Positions 24,409 to 32,681 of a stretch of DNA of 64,000 nt are shown piece by piece (the first letter of the stretch is position 1; every line of letters starts with the position of its first letter). Location of the stretch: positions 2,790,001 to 2,854,000 of the forward strand of contig NZ_LT607409.1 in assembly GCF_900091505.1 (NCBI RefSeq), in the 5' to 3' direction. The notes under the pieces were generated by a model. That model was not told the DNA's origin, made no database searches, and saw only the letters and a program-made list of their open reading frames with translations. Source of the DNA: Micromonospora chokoriensis (lineage in GTDB: Bacteria; Actinomycetota; Actinomycetes; Mycobacteriales; Micromonosporaceae). The position numbers and the translations under genes were made by a program.

Positions 24409-25350
24409 TCACCAGACGCGGAAGAGGGCTTCCCCGTGCGGGGCCGCGGCCCATTGCCGAGTGGCACGGGCGAGCTTGTCGGGGTTGACCTGGTTGTGGA
24501 TGGCCGCGACGCCGTCGGGCGTCACGTCCAGGAACATGACGCCGACGACCCGGTCGTCGATCACCACCACCACGGCCGGACCGCCGTTCGCGGCGGCGAT
24601 GTGCACCGTGGGACGGCCGCCGACCAGGTCCCGCTTGACGTCGGCGGGCTTGAAAAGGCCACGCAGGAACTTCGCCACCGCCACCGCCCCGGTGATCGAG
24701 GCCCGGGCCGGGATCTTGCCCCCGCCGTCGGCGGTGCTCCGGACGTCGTCGGTCAGCAGCTCGACCAGCCGCTGGATCTCGCCGTTGTTGGCCGCCGTCA
24801 GGAACTCCGCGATGATCTTCTGGGCGGTGGCGCGGTCGACCTCCGTACGGGCCCGCTCCGCGGCGACATGCTGCTTGGCCCGCCGGTAGATCTGCTGGCA
24901 GTTCGACTCGGTGCGGCCGATGATCTCGGCGATCTCACCGTGCGGGTAGCCGAAGGCCTCGCGCAACACGTACACCGCGCGCTCGCTGGGGGAGAGCCGC
25001 TCCAGCAGGGTGAGCACCGCCATCGAGACCGACTCGCGCTGCTCGGCGGTGTCGAGTGGGCCGAGCATCCGGTCGCCGGCGAGGACCGGCTCGGGCAGCC
25101 AACTGCCCACGTAGGTCTCGCGCCTGGCCCGCGCCGAGGTGAGCTGGTTGAGGCAGACGTTGGTGAGCACCTTCGTCAGCCATGCTGCGGGCGTCTCGAC
25201 GTGCCCCCGATCGGCGGCCTGCCAGCGCAGGAAGGTGTCCTGCACGGCGTCCTCGGCGTCGCTCGCCGAGCCCAGCAGGCGATAGGCGATCGCCTCCAGA
25301 CGAGCCCGGGAACGCTCGAACAGCTCGACCTCGTCCGGACTCAGCGGCAT
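24409..25350 (-). CDS. sigJ: ECF41-group sigma factor with SnoaL-like extension (SigJ type)
   Basis: 313 aa from the ATG at 25350. Sigma region 2 (EAIAYRLLGSASDAEDAVQD) and region 4 (LLERLSPSERAVYVLREAFG, GEIAEIIGRTESNCQQIYRR) are complete. Both ECF41 hallmarks are visible: WLPEP in the linker (near 90) and DGGGK in the C-terminal SnoaL-like domain (near 220). In this group the fused C-terminal domain tunes activity in place of a separate anti-sigma factor. The oxidoreductase gene downstream is the probable target. No ribosome binding site is seen, so the message may be leaderless. Confidence 0.88.
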   Translation of the reverse strand: MPLSPDEVELFERSRARLEAIAYRLLGSASDAEDAVQDTFLRWQAADRGHVETPAAWLTKVLTNVCLNQLTSARARRETYVGSWLPEPVLAGDRMLGPLDTAEQRESVSMAVLTLLERLSPSERAVYVLREAFGYPHGEIAEIIGRTESNCQQIYRRAKQHVAAERARTEVDRATAQKIIAEFLTAANNGEIQRLVELLTDDVRSTADGGGKIPARASITGAVAVAKFLRGLFKPADVKRDLVGGRPTVHIAAANGGPAVVVVIDDRVVGVMFLDVTPDGVAAIHNQVNPDKLARATRQWAAAPHGEALFRVW

Positions 25351-25694
25351 GGCTAGACAGTATCCAGATGACCGCGAGGCCGGTCCCTTCGAACCGGCCC
25401 GCCGTGCGAGCAACCAGACCGCGCCGGCGACAGCCGCCATGTTCGTGATCAAGAGGTTTGCGTCACCGAGGACTCCGTTCGTGACGCAAACCTCTTGATC
25501 ACCGCAGGCTTCGTCGTGGTTGCCGCCATCAGGCTGGTGTGCCAGTACGACTGGTTCACGGCCAAGCCACGCTCTGGGCACTCGACGCGGCCTGTCGTCG
25601 GGATACGTCATCACGACGCACGGCGTCGGGCGACACCCGCCGTGCGCCCATCGGGTGCGCTGATCAGCGCCGGAGGTCGCCTAGGATGGGGCCT
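25351..25694. other. divergent intergenic region holding a long inverted repeat
   Basis: 344 bases between the sigJ and Uma2 gene starts. No gene is seen. Its main content is the perfect inverted repeat at 25445-25502. TAGGAT seven bases before the Uma2 ATG may be a -10 element of a leaderless message. Confidence 0.5.
25445..25502. repeat. perfect 22-bp inverted repeat
   Basis: The arms at 25445-25466 and 25481-25502 are perfectly complementary over 22 bases (outer ends GTGATCAAGAGG, inner ends GCGTCAC) around a 14-base loop. The site is between divergent genes, so it is not an ordinary terminator for either. It could form a long hairpin or cruciform. Confidence 0.9.
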
Positions 25695-26249
25695 ATGGGC
25701 GCGGAGGCTGTCGGCATGCACATGCCCGCTGTTGTGACGCTCGACGACGTGGCGGCGATGAACGCTGCCGATTCGAATGGTCACCGCTACGAGACCAGCC
25801 CCGAGGGGGTTTTGTCGGTCATGCCCCCGCCCGATTCGGAACACGCCATGATCGCCAGTCGCCTCTTCGCCTGGTTGATCATGGCCGGGTGGCCCGCCGA
25901 GCAGGTGCTCCAGGCAGCCGGCGTCCGCATCTCCGGCCCGGACGGTGACGGCGGGCGCATTCCCGACCTGAGCGTCTGGCGTAAACCGCCGCTCCGCAGT
26001 GTCTGGGCTGCGGTCGCCGACGTCGTGCTCGTCGTGGAGATCGTCTCGCCGGGCTCGGAGGCGATGGACTCGGTGACCAAGGTCCGCGAGTACGCCTCGG
26101 CGGGGATTCCGCAGTACTGGGTCGTCGATCGGGACAGCGCGCAGACCGTCACCCTGCACCGCTTGAGCGGGAGTGGCGCGTACGAGGCGCAAGCGCGGAT
26201 GCCACTGGCCTGGCTGCTCCAGACCGTCCCCGCCGATCACCTCGACTGA
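25695..26249 (+). CDS. Uma2 family (DUF820) PD-(D/E)XK nuclease-like protein
   Basis: 184 aa from the ATG at 25695. The Uma2 restriction-endonuclease-like core is visible: PDSEHAMIASRLF, then IPDLSVW supplying the first acid near 95, and VVEIVSPGSEAMDSVTK with E and K near 116-128, followed by YASAGIPQYWVVD. Uma2 proteins are widespread in actinobacteria and cyanobacteria, often in many copies; their substrate is not established. It is a single gene, possibly leaderless. Confidence 0.85.
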   Translation: MGAEAVGMHMPAVVTLDDVAAMNAADSNGHRYETSPEGVLSVMPPPDSEHAMIASRLFAWLIMAGWPAEQVLQAAGVRISGPDGDGGRIPDLSVWRKPPLRSVWAAVADVVLVVEIVSPGSEAMDSVTKVREYASAGIPQYWVVDRDSAQTVTLHRLSGSGAYEAQARMPLAWLLQTVPADHLD

Positions 26250-26717
26250 GCGCCCGCACCGGGGCACTCGACGCGTCACGTGCCGGGTACTGCCAGCGAC
26301 CTTGTCACAAACCGGACAAGACGGTAAAGCCCCTGGTAGAGCACCCTTGGATCAGGTGGAGGTAGACGGGTGGCGGGCCACATCCTGATCCTCCGGCCCC
26401 GGCAGGGACACCATCGTCCGTACCGGCGCCGCCCTCACCCAGCCCGGCCTCGACGCCGAGGCGGTCACGGCACAGATGCCGTGCCGGTCACGTGCACGAC
26501 GGACCCGGGCTGCCACTGACACCCTGCGGGCGCCCGCAGCGGTGCCTCCGCCCACCGGGACAGGGACGTCCGCACCGCCGGTAGTCAGGCGACGCCTCCC
26601 ACCGGTCGTGCCTGCCGTCCCCGTGCCCCGCCGGCCTTTCGCACTGTGGACCCCGCCGGGTCCGGCGTCGCTCGACCGCGCGCCGACGCCTGGCGGCCGA
26701 GCCAGAAAGGGCCCGAC
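26250..26717. other. 468-base region with no recognised gene
   Basis: Between the Uma2 gene and the phage-like pair. One plus-strand stretch around 26400-26480 (GRDTIVRTGAALTQPGLDA in one frame) has a coding look but lacks a start and runs into low-complexity sequence, so it may be a remnant. TTGTCACA near 26304 followed by GGTAAA could be promoter elements. Nothing firmer is seen. Confidence 0.35.
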
Positions 26718-26987
26718 ATGGCCGCTCCCACCGCAACCGCAGCCCTGAACGCCACCGTCTTCGCGCCGGGCGACCAGATGCTGCTGACCGTCACCTACTC
26801 GGACGCCGACACCAAGCCGCTGACCGTCACCATCGTGGTCACCGACGCGCAGGGCAACAGCAGCGCGCCGGTCAAGGTCACCGCGGTCATCGACCCGCTC
26901 ACCGTGACCGTCACCGACAACTCCGGGCGTACCTGGACCCGGGTCTCCGACAACGGCTCCGTGGCCGTGTACCGGTCGGTGGCGTGA
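26718..26987 (+). CDS. small Ig-like/phage-tail-associated domain protein
   Basis: 89 aa from the ATG at 26718, with GAAAGGG upstream. All beta in appearance: TVFAPGDQMLLTVTYSDAD, TIVVTDAQGNSS, TVTDNSGRTWTRVSDNG. This alternating Thr/Val pattern is that of immunoglobulin-like domains found in actinophage tail and surface proteins. It has no signal peptide. Its stop and the next start overlap (TGATG at 26985-26989), so the two genes are translated together. The function is inferred to be structural or binding, probably of phage origin. Confidence 0.6.
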   Translation: MAAPTATAALNATVFAPGDQMLLTVTYSDADTKPLTVTIVVTDAQGNSSAPVKVTAVIDPLTVTVTDNSGRTWTRVSDNGSVAVYRSVA

Positions 26988-28030
26988 TGCCCCGGGTCAC
27001 CGTCCAGGTCCGCGACGCCGGTGGGAACACCGCGACGGCCGGCGTCGACTACAGCCTGGTCCCACAACAACCCGTACTCGGGGGCTACTACCTGTCCGGG
27101 GGCGCGGACCCGACCGCCGACATGACCGGCGGCAACTTCCGGTCGCTCACCCAGTACCGCAGCTTCGCCGACGGCTTCATCTTCCCCGGCTACAACCGGC
27201 CCTGGCTGGTCAACCTGGGCAAGGCCGGTGTGCAGATGAACATGGTCCTGGAGTTGAAGCACTACGGCGCGCCCAACCAGGGGCCGCAGAGCTTCACCGT
27301 GGACGGCGTCAGCTACACGGTCCCGGCACCGTCGATGACCATCCAGCAGCGACCCGGCACGACCTTCCCGAAGGCGTACGGCTACGGACAGGTGATCAAG
27401 GGGCAGTGCGACGGGCTGTTCGCCCGTGCCCTGTCGCAGTACCGGGCGCTCGGCTTCGGGGTGAACATCCAGCTCGCCTCCGAGTTGGACACCGACCACG
27501 AGTTCGGCACCACCGAGGACGGCAAGGCGTACACCTGGGCCGAGTCGGACGCCCGGGCGGTACAGGCGATCAACTACATCATCACCTGGTTCAAGGCGCG
27601 GTCGCTGCCCACCAACACCACGTTCTCCGTGGGGCTGGGTGGCTTCGACCGGGCCTGCTTCCAGCGCACCCACCCGGAGTCGCTGATGGCCCGCCTCGAC
27701 TTCCTCCAGTGGAACGCGTACGGCACCGACGCCAGCCACACCGCGCTGGCCCGGTTCCGCCGTACCAAGGACTGGGCGGTGGCCGACCTCGGCCCGGTGG
27801 CGCTGTCCCGGCCCGTGATCATCGCGGAGTGGGGGGTGCGGGCGGCCGAGATCCCCAACCAGGCCGCCTGGATCGCCACCGTGCCTGCGGCGATCGCCCA
27901 GCTCAACGCCGAGCGGGGGCCCCGGATCGTGCGCACCAACTACTTCAACTCGGGGTGGGGCACCCTGGTCCCGAAGGCCACCGGGTTGACGGCGCTGCGT
28001 GAGGCGTACGCCAAGCGGCCGTACGTCTGA
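26987..28030 (+). CDS. glycoside-hydrolase-like protein, probably phage-derived
   Basis: 347 aa. A short beta-rich lead (VTVQVRDAGGNTATAGVDYS) continues the style of the preceding gene. A TIM-barrel-like domain follows, with LVNLGKAGVQMNMVLELKHY near 80, IQLASELDTDHEFG near 160 and RPVIIAEWGVRAAEIPN near 280. The IIAEWG strand with its glutamate resembles the catalytic nucleophile region of GH26-type glycosidases. No signal peptide is present, so export would need another route such as a phage tail or lysis. The family is not certain. Confidence 0.6.
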   Translation: MPRVTVQVRDAGGNTATAGVDYSLVPQQPVLGGYYLSGGADPTADMTGGNFRSLTQYRSFADGFIFPGYNRPWLVNLGKAGVQMNMVLELKHYGAPNQGPQSFTVDGVSYTVPAPSMTIQQRPGTTFPKAYGYGQVIKGQCDGLFARALSQYRALGFGVNIQLASELDTDHEFGTTEDGKAYTWAESDARAVQAINYIITWFKARSLPTNTTFSVGLGGFDRACFQRTHPESLMARLDFLQWNAYGTDASHTALARFRRTKDWAVADLGPVALSRPVIIAEWGVRAAEIPNQAAWIATVPAAIAQLNAERGPRIVRTNYFNSGWGTLVPKATGLTALREAYAKRPYV

Positions 28031-28106
28031 GTGCCGCCGGCGGCCCGGTCGGCGCGACTGCCGGCCGGGCCGACCAGGCATGCGCCAGCGAGACTCTGAC
28101 GCCCGG

Positions 28107-28529
28107 TCAGGCGCGGTGGGCGCCCGTCCCGAGCGCGTTCGGGTCGCCCAGCACGGTGTCCAGGCGCCCGTCCCGGTCACTGTCCACGTAGGTGATGTCC
28201 GGTATGCCGTCGCCGTCCACGTCGATCTGGACGACGTCGGCGACCCCGTCGCCGTCGAGGTCGGTGACCACCTCCACCGAACCGTCCAGGTGGTGGGTCA
28301 CGATCGACTGGGCGCCGGCCGCGCGTGGCGGGGGCCCGGGTGTCGGCACCGGCGTCGGCGCGGGCGCGGGTGCCGGTGTGGGCCGGGGACCGGGGGTGGG
28401 CGCCGGGTGGCTCGGCAACCCGCCGACCGGCGGCGCGCTGGCCTGCTCGATGACCGTGCCGGTCGGGTCCAGCTCCTCCTCGGAGGGGAAGACGTCACCT
28501 CGTGCGGCCGGATCGCGGTAGCTGCTCAT
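28107..28529 (-). CDS. proline-rich protein with calcium-loop (DxDGDG) repeats
   Basis: 140 aa from the ATG at 28529 (28562 is also possible). A Pro/Ala-rich linker (about 45-80) precedes three tandem acidic loops: DLDGDGVADVVQIDV, DVDGDGIPDITYVDS and DSDRDGRLDTV, the pattern of dockerin-like or EF-hand-like calcium-binding repeats. No signal peptide or membrane segment is seen, odd for a domain normally found outside the cell. Function unknown. Convergent with the gene before it. Confidence 0.6.
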   Translation of the reverse strand: MSSYRDPAARGDVFPSEEELDPTGTVIEQASAPPVGGLPSHPAPTPGPRPTPAPAPAPTPVPTPGPPPRAAGAQSIVTHHLDGSVEVVTDLDGDGVADVVQIDVDGDGIPDITYVDSDRDGRLDTVLGDPNALGTGAHRA

Positions 28530-28649
28530 GGGCGTAGGGTTCCCCGACGACGACGAGAACAACCGTGCCCGATCGACCGGTGTCCCTGGTGCCCGGTTCG
28601 GCGGAAGATGTCGGGACCGACGCCACGGTCATGAAACGGGGGTCCGAGC

Positions 28650-29402
28650 GTGGAACTGCGCCGGAATCGGGGGGCCCGTGCGCTCGCCCTGGTGTGCGTA
28701 CTCGGTGGAGTGCTTCTGTTGGTCTATCCCAGCGACGGGCACCTGCTCCGGACGGTCATCGCGGTGGGGGCGATCGGGCTGGGCGCCGTCGCGCTGGTCA
28801 GCGCGGTGCGGCCGTTCCGGTTCGGGATCCACGCGGACGGGCTCAGCATCCGGCGGCCGGGTCTGCGCCAGGAGATCCGGTGGGACGAGGTCGACACGCT
28901 GGTCCTCGACGAGCCGCCCCGACGCGACGGCTACGCGGGGCCTCCGCGACTGCTGCTGGTTCCTGTGCAGGGTGTGCCGCGTGAGCTGGTCACCGCCCGG
29001 CACCCGGTCGACGGCCGCCCGGCCATCGAGCTGCTCGTCCTCGACCAGGTCCGCGAGCAGCCCGAGCAGGTGTCCGCCGCTCTCGCCCGCCACGCCGGGG
29101 ACCGCTTCGTCGACCTGCTCGCGCTGCGTCGCGACGCCTTCGCCACCCCGGATCTGACGGTCGGGCTGCGCGGCTACCAGATGGGCCGGGTCGACCGGTT
29201 GATCCGACGCGGGCAGGACGCCCTGATGTCCGGGGACGCGTCGGCCCGGCAGGCGGCCCGGGGGGAGATCGAACGCGCCACCGCCGCCGGTCTGCCGGTC
29301 GCCCAACGTGGTTACAGCACGTACCAGACGGATACGGTTCTGGACGCCCTCGTCACCGCGTTGGCCGACCACCAGCCCACCGATCGGGAGACCGCCACAT
29401 GA
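28650..29402 (+). CDS. membrane protein with PH-like domain and helical tail
   Basis: 250 aa from GTG 28650. Two membrane helices near 10-27 and 33-52 are followed by a PH-like beta domain (RFGIHADGLSIRRPGLRQEI, RWDEVDTLVLDE) near 55-130 and a helical C-terminus (LTVGLRGYQMGRVDRLIRRG) resembling the DivIVA-type motif found in many actinobacterial proteins. Its stop overlaps the start of the alditol oxidase gene (ATGA at 29399-29402), so the pair is co-translated. Role unknown. Confidence 0.65.
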   Translation: MELRRNRGARALALVCVLGGVLLLVYPSDGHLLRTVIAVGAIGLGAVALVSAVRPFRFGIHADGLSIRRPGLRQEIRWDEVDTLVLDEPPRRDGYAGPPRLLLVPVQGVPRELVTARHPVDGRPAIELLVLDQVREQPEQVSAALARHAGDRFVDLLALRRDAFATPDLTVGLRGYQMGRVDRLIRRGQDALMSGDASARQAARGEIERATAAGLPVAQRGYSTYQTDTVLDALVTALADHQPTDRETAT

Positions 29403-30667
29403 CCCAGCAGGGACCGCAGGCCGCAGTTCCCGAGGTGCCGCGCCGCAACTGGGCCGGCAACGTGCGGTACGCCGCCCAGGCGTTCCACCGACCGACCTCC
29501 ACCGACGACCTGCGCCGACTGGTCGCCGGCAGCACCCGGCTCCGGGCGGTGGGCAGCGGGCACTCGTTCAACCGCTTCGGCGACACCGACGGCGACCTGG
29601 TCAGCCTCGCCGGGCTGCCCCAGACCGTCGAGGTGGACCACGAGCGCGGGCAGGTCACCGTGAGCGGCGCGATGCGCTACGGCGACCTCGCGCGACAGCT
29701 GCACACCCAGGGGTACGCGTTGGCGAACCTCGCCTCACTGCCGCACATCTCGGTCGCCGGCGCGGTGGCCACCGCCACCCACGGCTCCGGTCCGACCCAC
29801 GGCAACCTGGCCAGCGCGGTCGCCGCCCTGGAGCTGGTCACCGCCGACGGCGACCTGCTGCGGGTCGACCGCGACACCGACAGGTTCGCCGGCATGGTGG
29901 TCGGGCTCGGCGCGCTCGGCCTGGTCACCCGGGTCACCCTGGACGTGGTGCCGGCCTTCGAGCTGCGCCAGTACGTACGGCTCGACCTCGACCGGGAGGC
30001 GCTGGACGAGGCGCTCGCCTCGGCGTACAGCGTGAGTGTCTTCACCGACTGGCGTACGCCCCGACTGCGCGAGGTGTGGCGCAAGCAGGCCGCCGACCAA
30101 CCGCCACCCCCGGCGGACTGGCTGGGCACCACCGCCGCCGACCGGCCGCGACACCCGGTGCTCGGCATGCCGCCGGAGAACTGCACCCCGCAACTCGGCG
30201 AGCCGGGCCCGTGGCACGAGCGGCTGCCGCACTTCAAGCTCGGGTTCACCCCGAGCAGCGGTGACGAGTTGCAGTCCGAGTACCACCTGCCGCGTGCCGC
30301 CGCGGCCGACGCGCTCGCCGCCCTGGACGACGTGGCGCACCTGATCGCCCCGGTGCTGCTGGTGTGCGAGCTGCGTACGGTGGCGGCCGACGAGCTGTGG
30401 CTCAGCCCGAACCACCGGCGGGACAGCTTCGTCGTGCACTTCACCTGGATCGACGACACCGCCGCCGTCCTGCCGGTGGTGGCCGCCGTGGAGGAGCGCC
30501 TGGCGCCGTTCGCGCCCCGCCCGCACTGGGGCAAGGTCTTCGTCACCGACCCGGCGGAGCTGGCCGCCCGCTACCCCCACCACGCCGACTTCACCACCCT
30601 GCTGTCCGACCTGGACCCCAAGAACAAGTTCCAGACCGCCCCCCTGAACCACTACTTCCCCCGCTAA
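29399..30667 (+). CDS. xyoA: FAD-dependent alditol oxidase
   Basis: 422 aa, the size of Streptomyces AldO. The VAO-fold FAD domain is clear: RAVGSGHSFN near 50 with the His that carries covalent FAD in AldO, ASLPHISVAGAVATATHGSG near 120, and GLGALGLVTRVTLDV near 170. The substrate domain keeps the AldO active-site Glu and Arg in CELRTVAADELWLSP near 325 and HFTWIDDTAAVLP near 345. The C-terminal HWGKVF motif is present. The reaction is oxidation of terminal hydroxyls of alditols such as xylitol or sorbitol with O2, giving aldose and H2O2. No signal peptide, so cytoplasmic. Confidence 0.88.
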   Translation: MTQQGPQAAVPEVPRRNWAGNVRYAAQAFHRPTSTDDLRRLVAGSTRLRAVGSGHSFNRFGDTDGDLVSLAGLPQTVEVDHERGQVTVSGAMRYGDLARQLHTQGYALANLASLPHISVAGAVATATHGSGPTHGNLASAVAALELVTADGDLLRVDRDTDRFAGMVVGLGALGLVTRVTLDVVPAFELRQYVRLDLDREALDEALASAYSVSVFTDWRTPRLREVWRKQAADQPPPPADWLGTTAADRPRHPVLGMPPENCTPQLGEPGPWHERLPHFKLGFTPSSGDELQSEYHLPRAAAADALAALDDVAHLIAPVLLVCELRTVAADELWLSPNHRRDSFVVHFTWIDDTAAVLPVVAAVEERLAPFAPRPHWGKVFVTDPAELAARYPHHADFTTLLSDLDPKNKFQTAPLNHYFPR

Positions 30668-30740
30668 CCCACCCCCGCCCCCCGCCCTGCCCCCGCCCCC
30701 CGCCCCGCCCCCGCCCCCCGCCCCCCGCCCCCGCCCCGTC
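30668..30740. repeat. C-rich low-complexity tract
   Basis: About 70 bases made almost only of CCCCCGCCCC-type units directly after the oxidase stop. The minus strand carries many closely spaced G-runs and could form G-quadruplexes; the plus strand could form an i-motif. Confidence 0.8.
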
Positions 30741-30742
30741 AC

Positions 30743-30822
30743 CCCGTCGATCATGGAGTTGTGGTGACCGGTTCGGGGCCTGACAGGCGTTTTGTCCCCA
30801 CCACAACTCCATGATCGACGGG
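30743..30822. terminator. perfect 24-bp inverted repeat between convergent genes
   Basis: Arms at 30743-30766 and 30799-30822 are perfectly complementary over 24 bases (starting CCCGTCGATCATGGAG) with a 32-base loop. It lies between the alditol oxidase and site-2 protease genes and can act as a bidirectional terminator. It shares a GATCATG core with hairpins at 43189 and 61570. Confidence 0.7.
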
Positions 30823-30841
30823 AAGTGTGTGGGCGGACCCG

Positions 30842-31981
30842 TCAGCGGGAGGGGGTGGGGGCGGTGAGGGTTCTGCGTTGGACTGCGCGGGCGATGTCGC
30901 TGGGGGAGACGATGCCGGTCAGGCGACCGTCGTCACCGACCACCAGGGCTCTGCCGTCGGCGCACTCACTGAGCCGGGGGAGCAGGTCGTTGAGCTGTTC
31001 ACCCGGTCGGGCGAGCACCAGGTCGTCGGCCCGGCAGGCCACCTCCGCGAGGGTGGTCGACGCCCGCCGGTCGGACGGCACGCCCCGTACCCGGTCGACG
31101 GTGACCAGACCGGTCGGTCGGCCGTCCTCGGTCAGCGGCAACGCCGAGTGCCGGTACGCGAAGAGGTAGTGGTCGACGAAGTCGGCGACCGTCACCTCCG
31201 CCGAGACGGTCTGCGGCTGCGGGGTCATCACGTCGCCCACCCGGATGCCGCGTAGTGCGCTTCCGGTGCGGGCCTGCCGCTCCTCCGCACCGGCCGCGCC
31301 GATCAGGAACCAACCGATCAGGGCCAGCCAGAGCCCACCGAAACCGACCCCGGACAGGAACTGCCACAACCCGAGGCCGATCAGGAGCACACCCAGCACC
31401 CAGCCCGCGCGGGCGGCGACCACCGACGCCCTGGTCCGGTCGCCGGTGGCCTTCCACACCGCGGCACGGAGCAGCCGACCGCCGTCCAGGGGCGCGGCGG
31501 GCAGCACGTTGAAGACGGCCAGCAGGACGTTGATGCCGGCCAGCCACGCCACCGCCCCGAGCAGCAACCCACCCTGCCCGGCCAGGGCGAGCAGCGCGGC
31601 CACGGCACCGAAGACCGCTCCGATCAGGAGGCTGACCAGCGGGCCGACCCCGGCGATCCGCAGCTCCGCCCCTGGGTCGCGCGGCTCGCCGCGCAACTCG
31701 GCCACCCCACCGAACAGCCACAGCGTGATGCCGTCGACGGTGAGCCCGTTGCGCTTGGCCACCACCGCGTGCGACACCTCGTGGGCGAGCAGACCGACGA
31801 AGAAGACCACCGCCGCGGCCAGGCCGGCGAGGGTGTACGCCACCGGCGAGCGGTCCGGGTACGACCGCGGGAACTGGTTGGCGGCCAACCCCCACGCGAT
31901 CAGCGCGAAGATGACCAGAACGCTCCAGTTGACGCCGACCGGCACTCCCGCGACCCGGCCGATCCGGAAACTCGCCCTCAT
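30842..31981 (-). CDS. site-2 protease family metalloprotease with CBS domains
   Basis: 379 aa from the ATG at 31981. Membrane zinc protease of the S2P/SpoIVFB type: the HEVSH zinc motif sits in a helix near residue 66, and the third ligand motif NVLPAAPLDGGR near 155. About six membrane helices in the first 230 residues. The C-terminal part (about 240-370) holds a pair of CBS domains (GDVMTPQPQTVSAEVTVADF, LTGIVSPSDIARAV), which sense adenine nucleotides. Likely role is intramembrane cleavage of anti-sigma factors or remnant peptides; the target is unknown. Confidence 0.88.
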   Translation of the reverse strand: MRASFRIGRVAGVPVGVNWSVLVIFALIAWGLAANQFPRSYPDRSPVAYTLAGLAAAVVFFVGLLAHEVSHAVVAKRNGLTVDGITLWLFGGVAELRGEPRDPGAELRIAGVGPLVSLLIGAVFGAVAALLALAGQGGLLLGAVAWLAGINVLLAVFNVLPAAPLDGGRLLRAAVWKATGDRTRASVVAARAGWVLGVLLIGLGLWQFLSGVGFGGLWLALIGWFLIGAAGAEERQARTGSALRGIRVGDVMTPQPQTVSAEVTVADFVDHYLFAYRHSALPLTEDGRPTGLVTVDRVRGVPSDRRASTTLAEVACRADDLVLARPGEQLNDLLPRLSECADGRALVVGDDGRLTGIVSPSDIARAVQRRTLTAPTPSR

Positions 31982-32034
31982 CCCCGGTGCGTACCCCGTT
32001 GGGGCGCGGGCATGCCGAAGGGGCAGGCGTGTGG

Positions 32035-32454
32035 TCAGTCGGCGGTGCCGGGCGGGACTACCCAGGCGCTCGGTTGCCCGGTGATAGCGCTGATCAGATC
32101 GAAGTCGCCGTCGTAGTGCAGGACGGTGACCCCGTGCCGCTCGGCGGTGGCGGCGATCAGCAGATCCGCCATGGACAGGGCGCGGTGGTTCCCCTTGTGC
32201 AGGGCCTGCACCTGCACGTCGATTGCGCGGTCCCAGACGTCGTCGGGCATCGACAACCACCGGAAGCCGCCCATCAACCACCGGGCACGCTGCGCGTCCT
32301 GCGCCGTGCGGGCGCTGTGAATGACCTCGATCTCCACCGCCCCACAAACGGCCAGCACCCCTCGGTCGGAGAGTTCGTCGAGCACCGGAGCGACCAGGCG
32401 CTTGGGCCAGCGGGCGAGGGCTGACTTGTCCAGCAGGTAGTGCTCGTGCCTCAC
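32035..32454 (-). CDS. vapC: VapC-type PIN-domain ribonuclease toxin
   Basis: 139 aa. PIN acidic residues are visible: D in YLLDKSALAR (residue 9), E in AVEIEVIHSAR near 42, D in SMADLLIAATAERHG near 96, and D in LHYDGDFDLI near 115. VapC toxins cleave RNA, usually tRNA or rRNA, when freed from the antitoxin. The start overlaps the vapB stop by four bases, the standard arrangement. No sign of inactivation. Confidence 0.88.
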   Translation of the reverse strand: MRHEHYLLDKSALARWPKRLVAPVLDELSDRGVLAVCGAVEIEVIHSARTAQDAQRARWLMGGFRWLSMPDDVWDRAIDVQVQALHKGNHRALSMADLLIAATAERHGVTVLHYDGDFDLISAITGQPSAWVVPPGTAD

Positions 32455-32651
32455 GCCGCGTCCGGCTTGGCGGTGTCGGTCAGGTCGGGCAGCCCGCCGC
32501 TCTTGAGCCAGTCGGCGAACTGCCGCCGCTTGTCCCGGTCGACAACCGCCTTGAGGGCGGCGTTGACAGTGGCCTTCTTCGTCGTGGTGCCGAGGATCTC
32601 GCCCGCTTCGGTGAGTAGTTCGTCATCGACGTCAAGAATCGTCCGGCTCAC
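32451..32651 (-). CDS. vapB: VapB-type antitoxin
   Basis: 66 aa from the GTG at 32651, preceded by AGGAGG with good spacing; the ATG at 32690 would lie within the operator. Ribbon-helix-helix start (SRTILDVDDELLTEAGEILG, TTTKKATVNAALKAVV) is the type II VapB pattern. The C-terminal tail (FADWLKSGGLPDLTDT) should wrap the toxin. It binds its own promoter as a complex with VapC; matching dyads lie upstream at 32682-32712. Confidence 0.88.
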   Translation of the reverse strand: MSRTILDVDDELLTEAGEILGTTTKKATVNAALKAVVDRDKRRQFADWLKSGGLPDLTDTAKPDAA

Positions 32652-32681
32652 GGTGCCTCCTCGATAGCCGACCAGCGTCGA

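Noticed and set aside
28031-28106. Terminator hairpin after the glycosidase-like gene
   Set aside because: Only a weak seven-base GGTCGGC/GCCGACC pairing with a large loop, not distinct in this GC-rich context.
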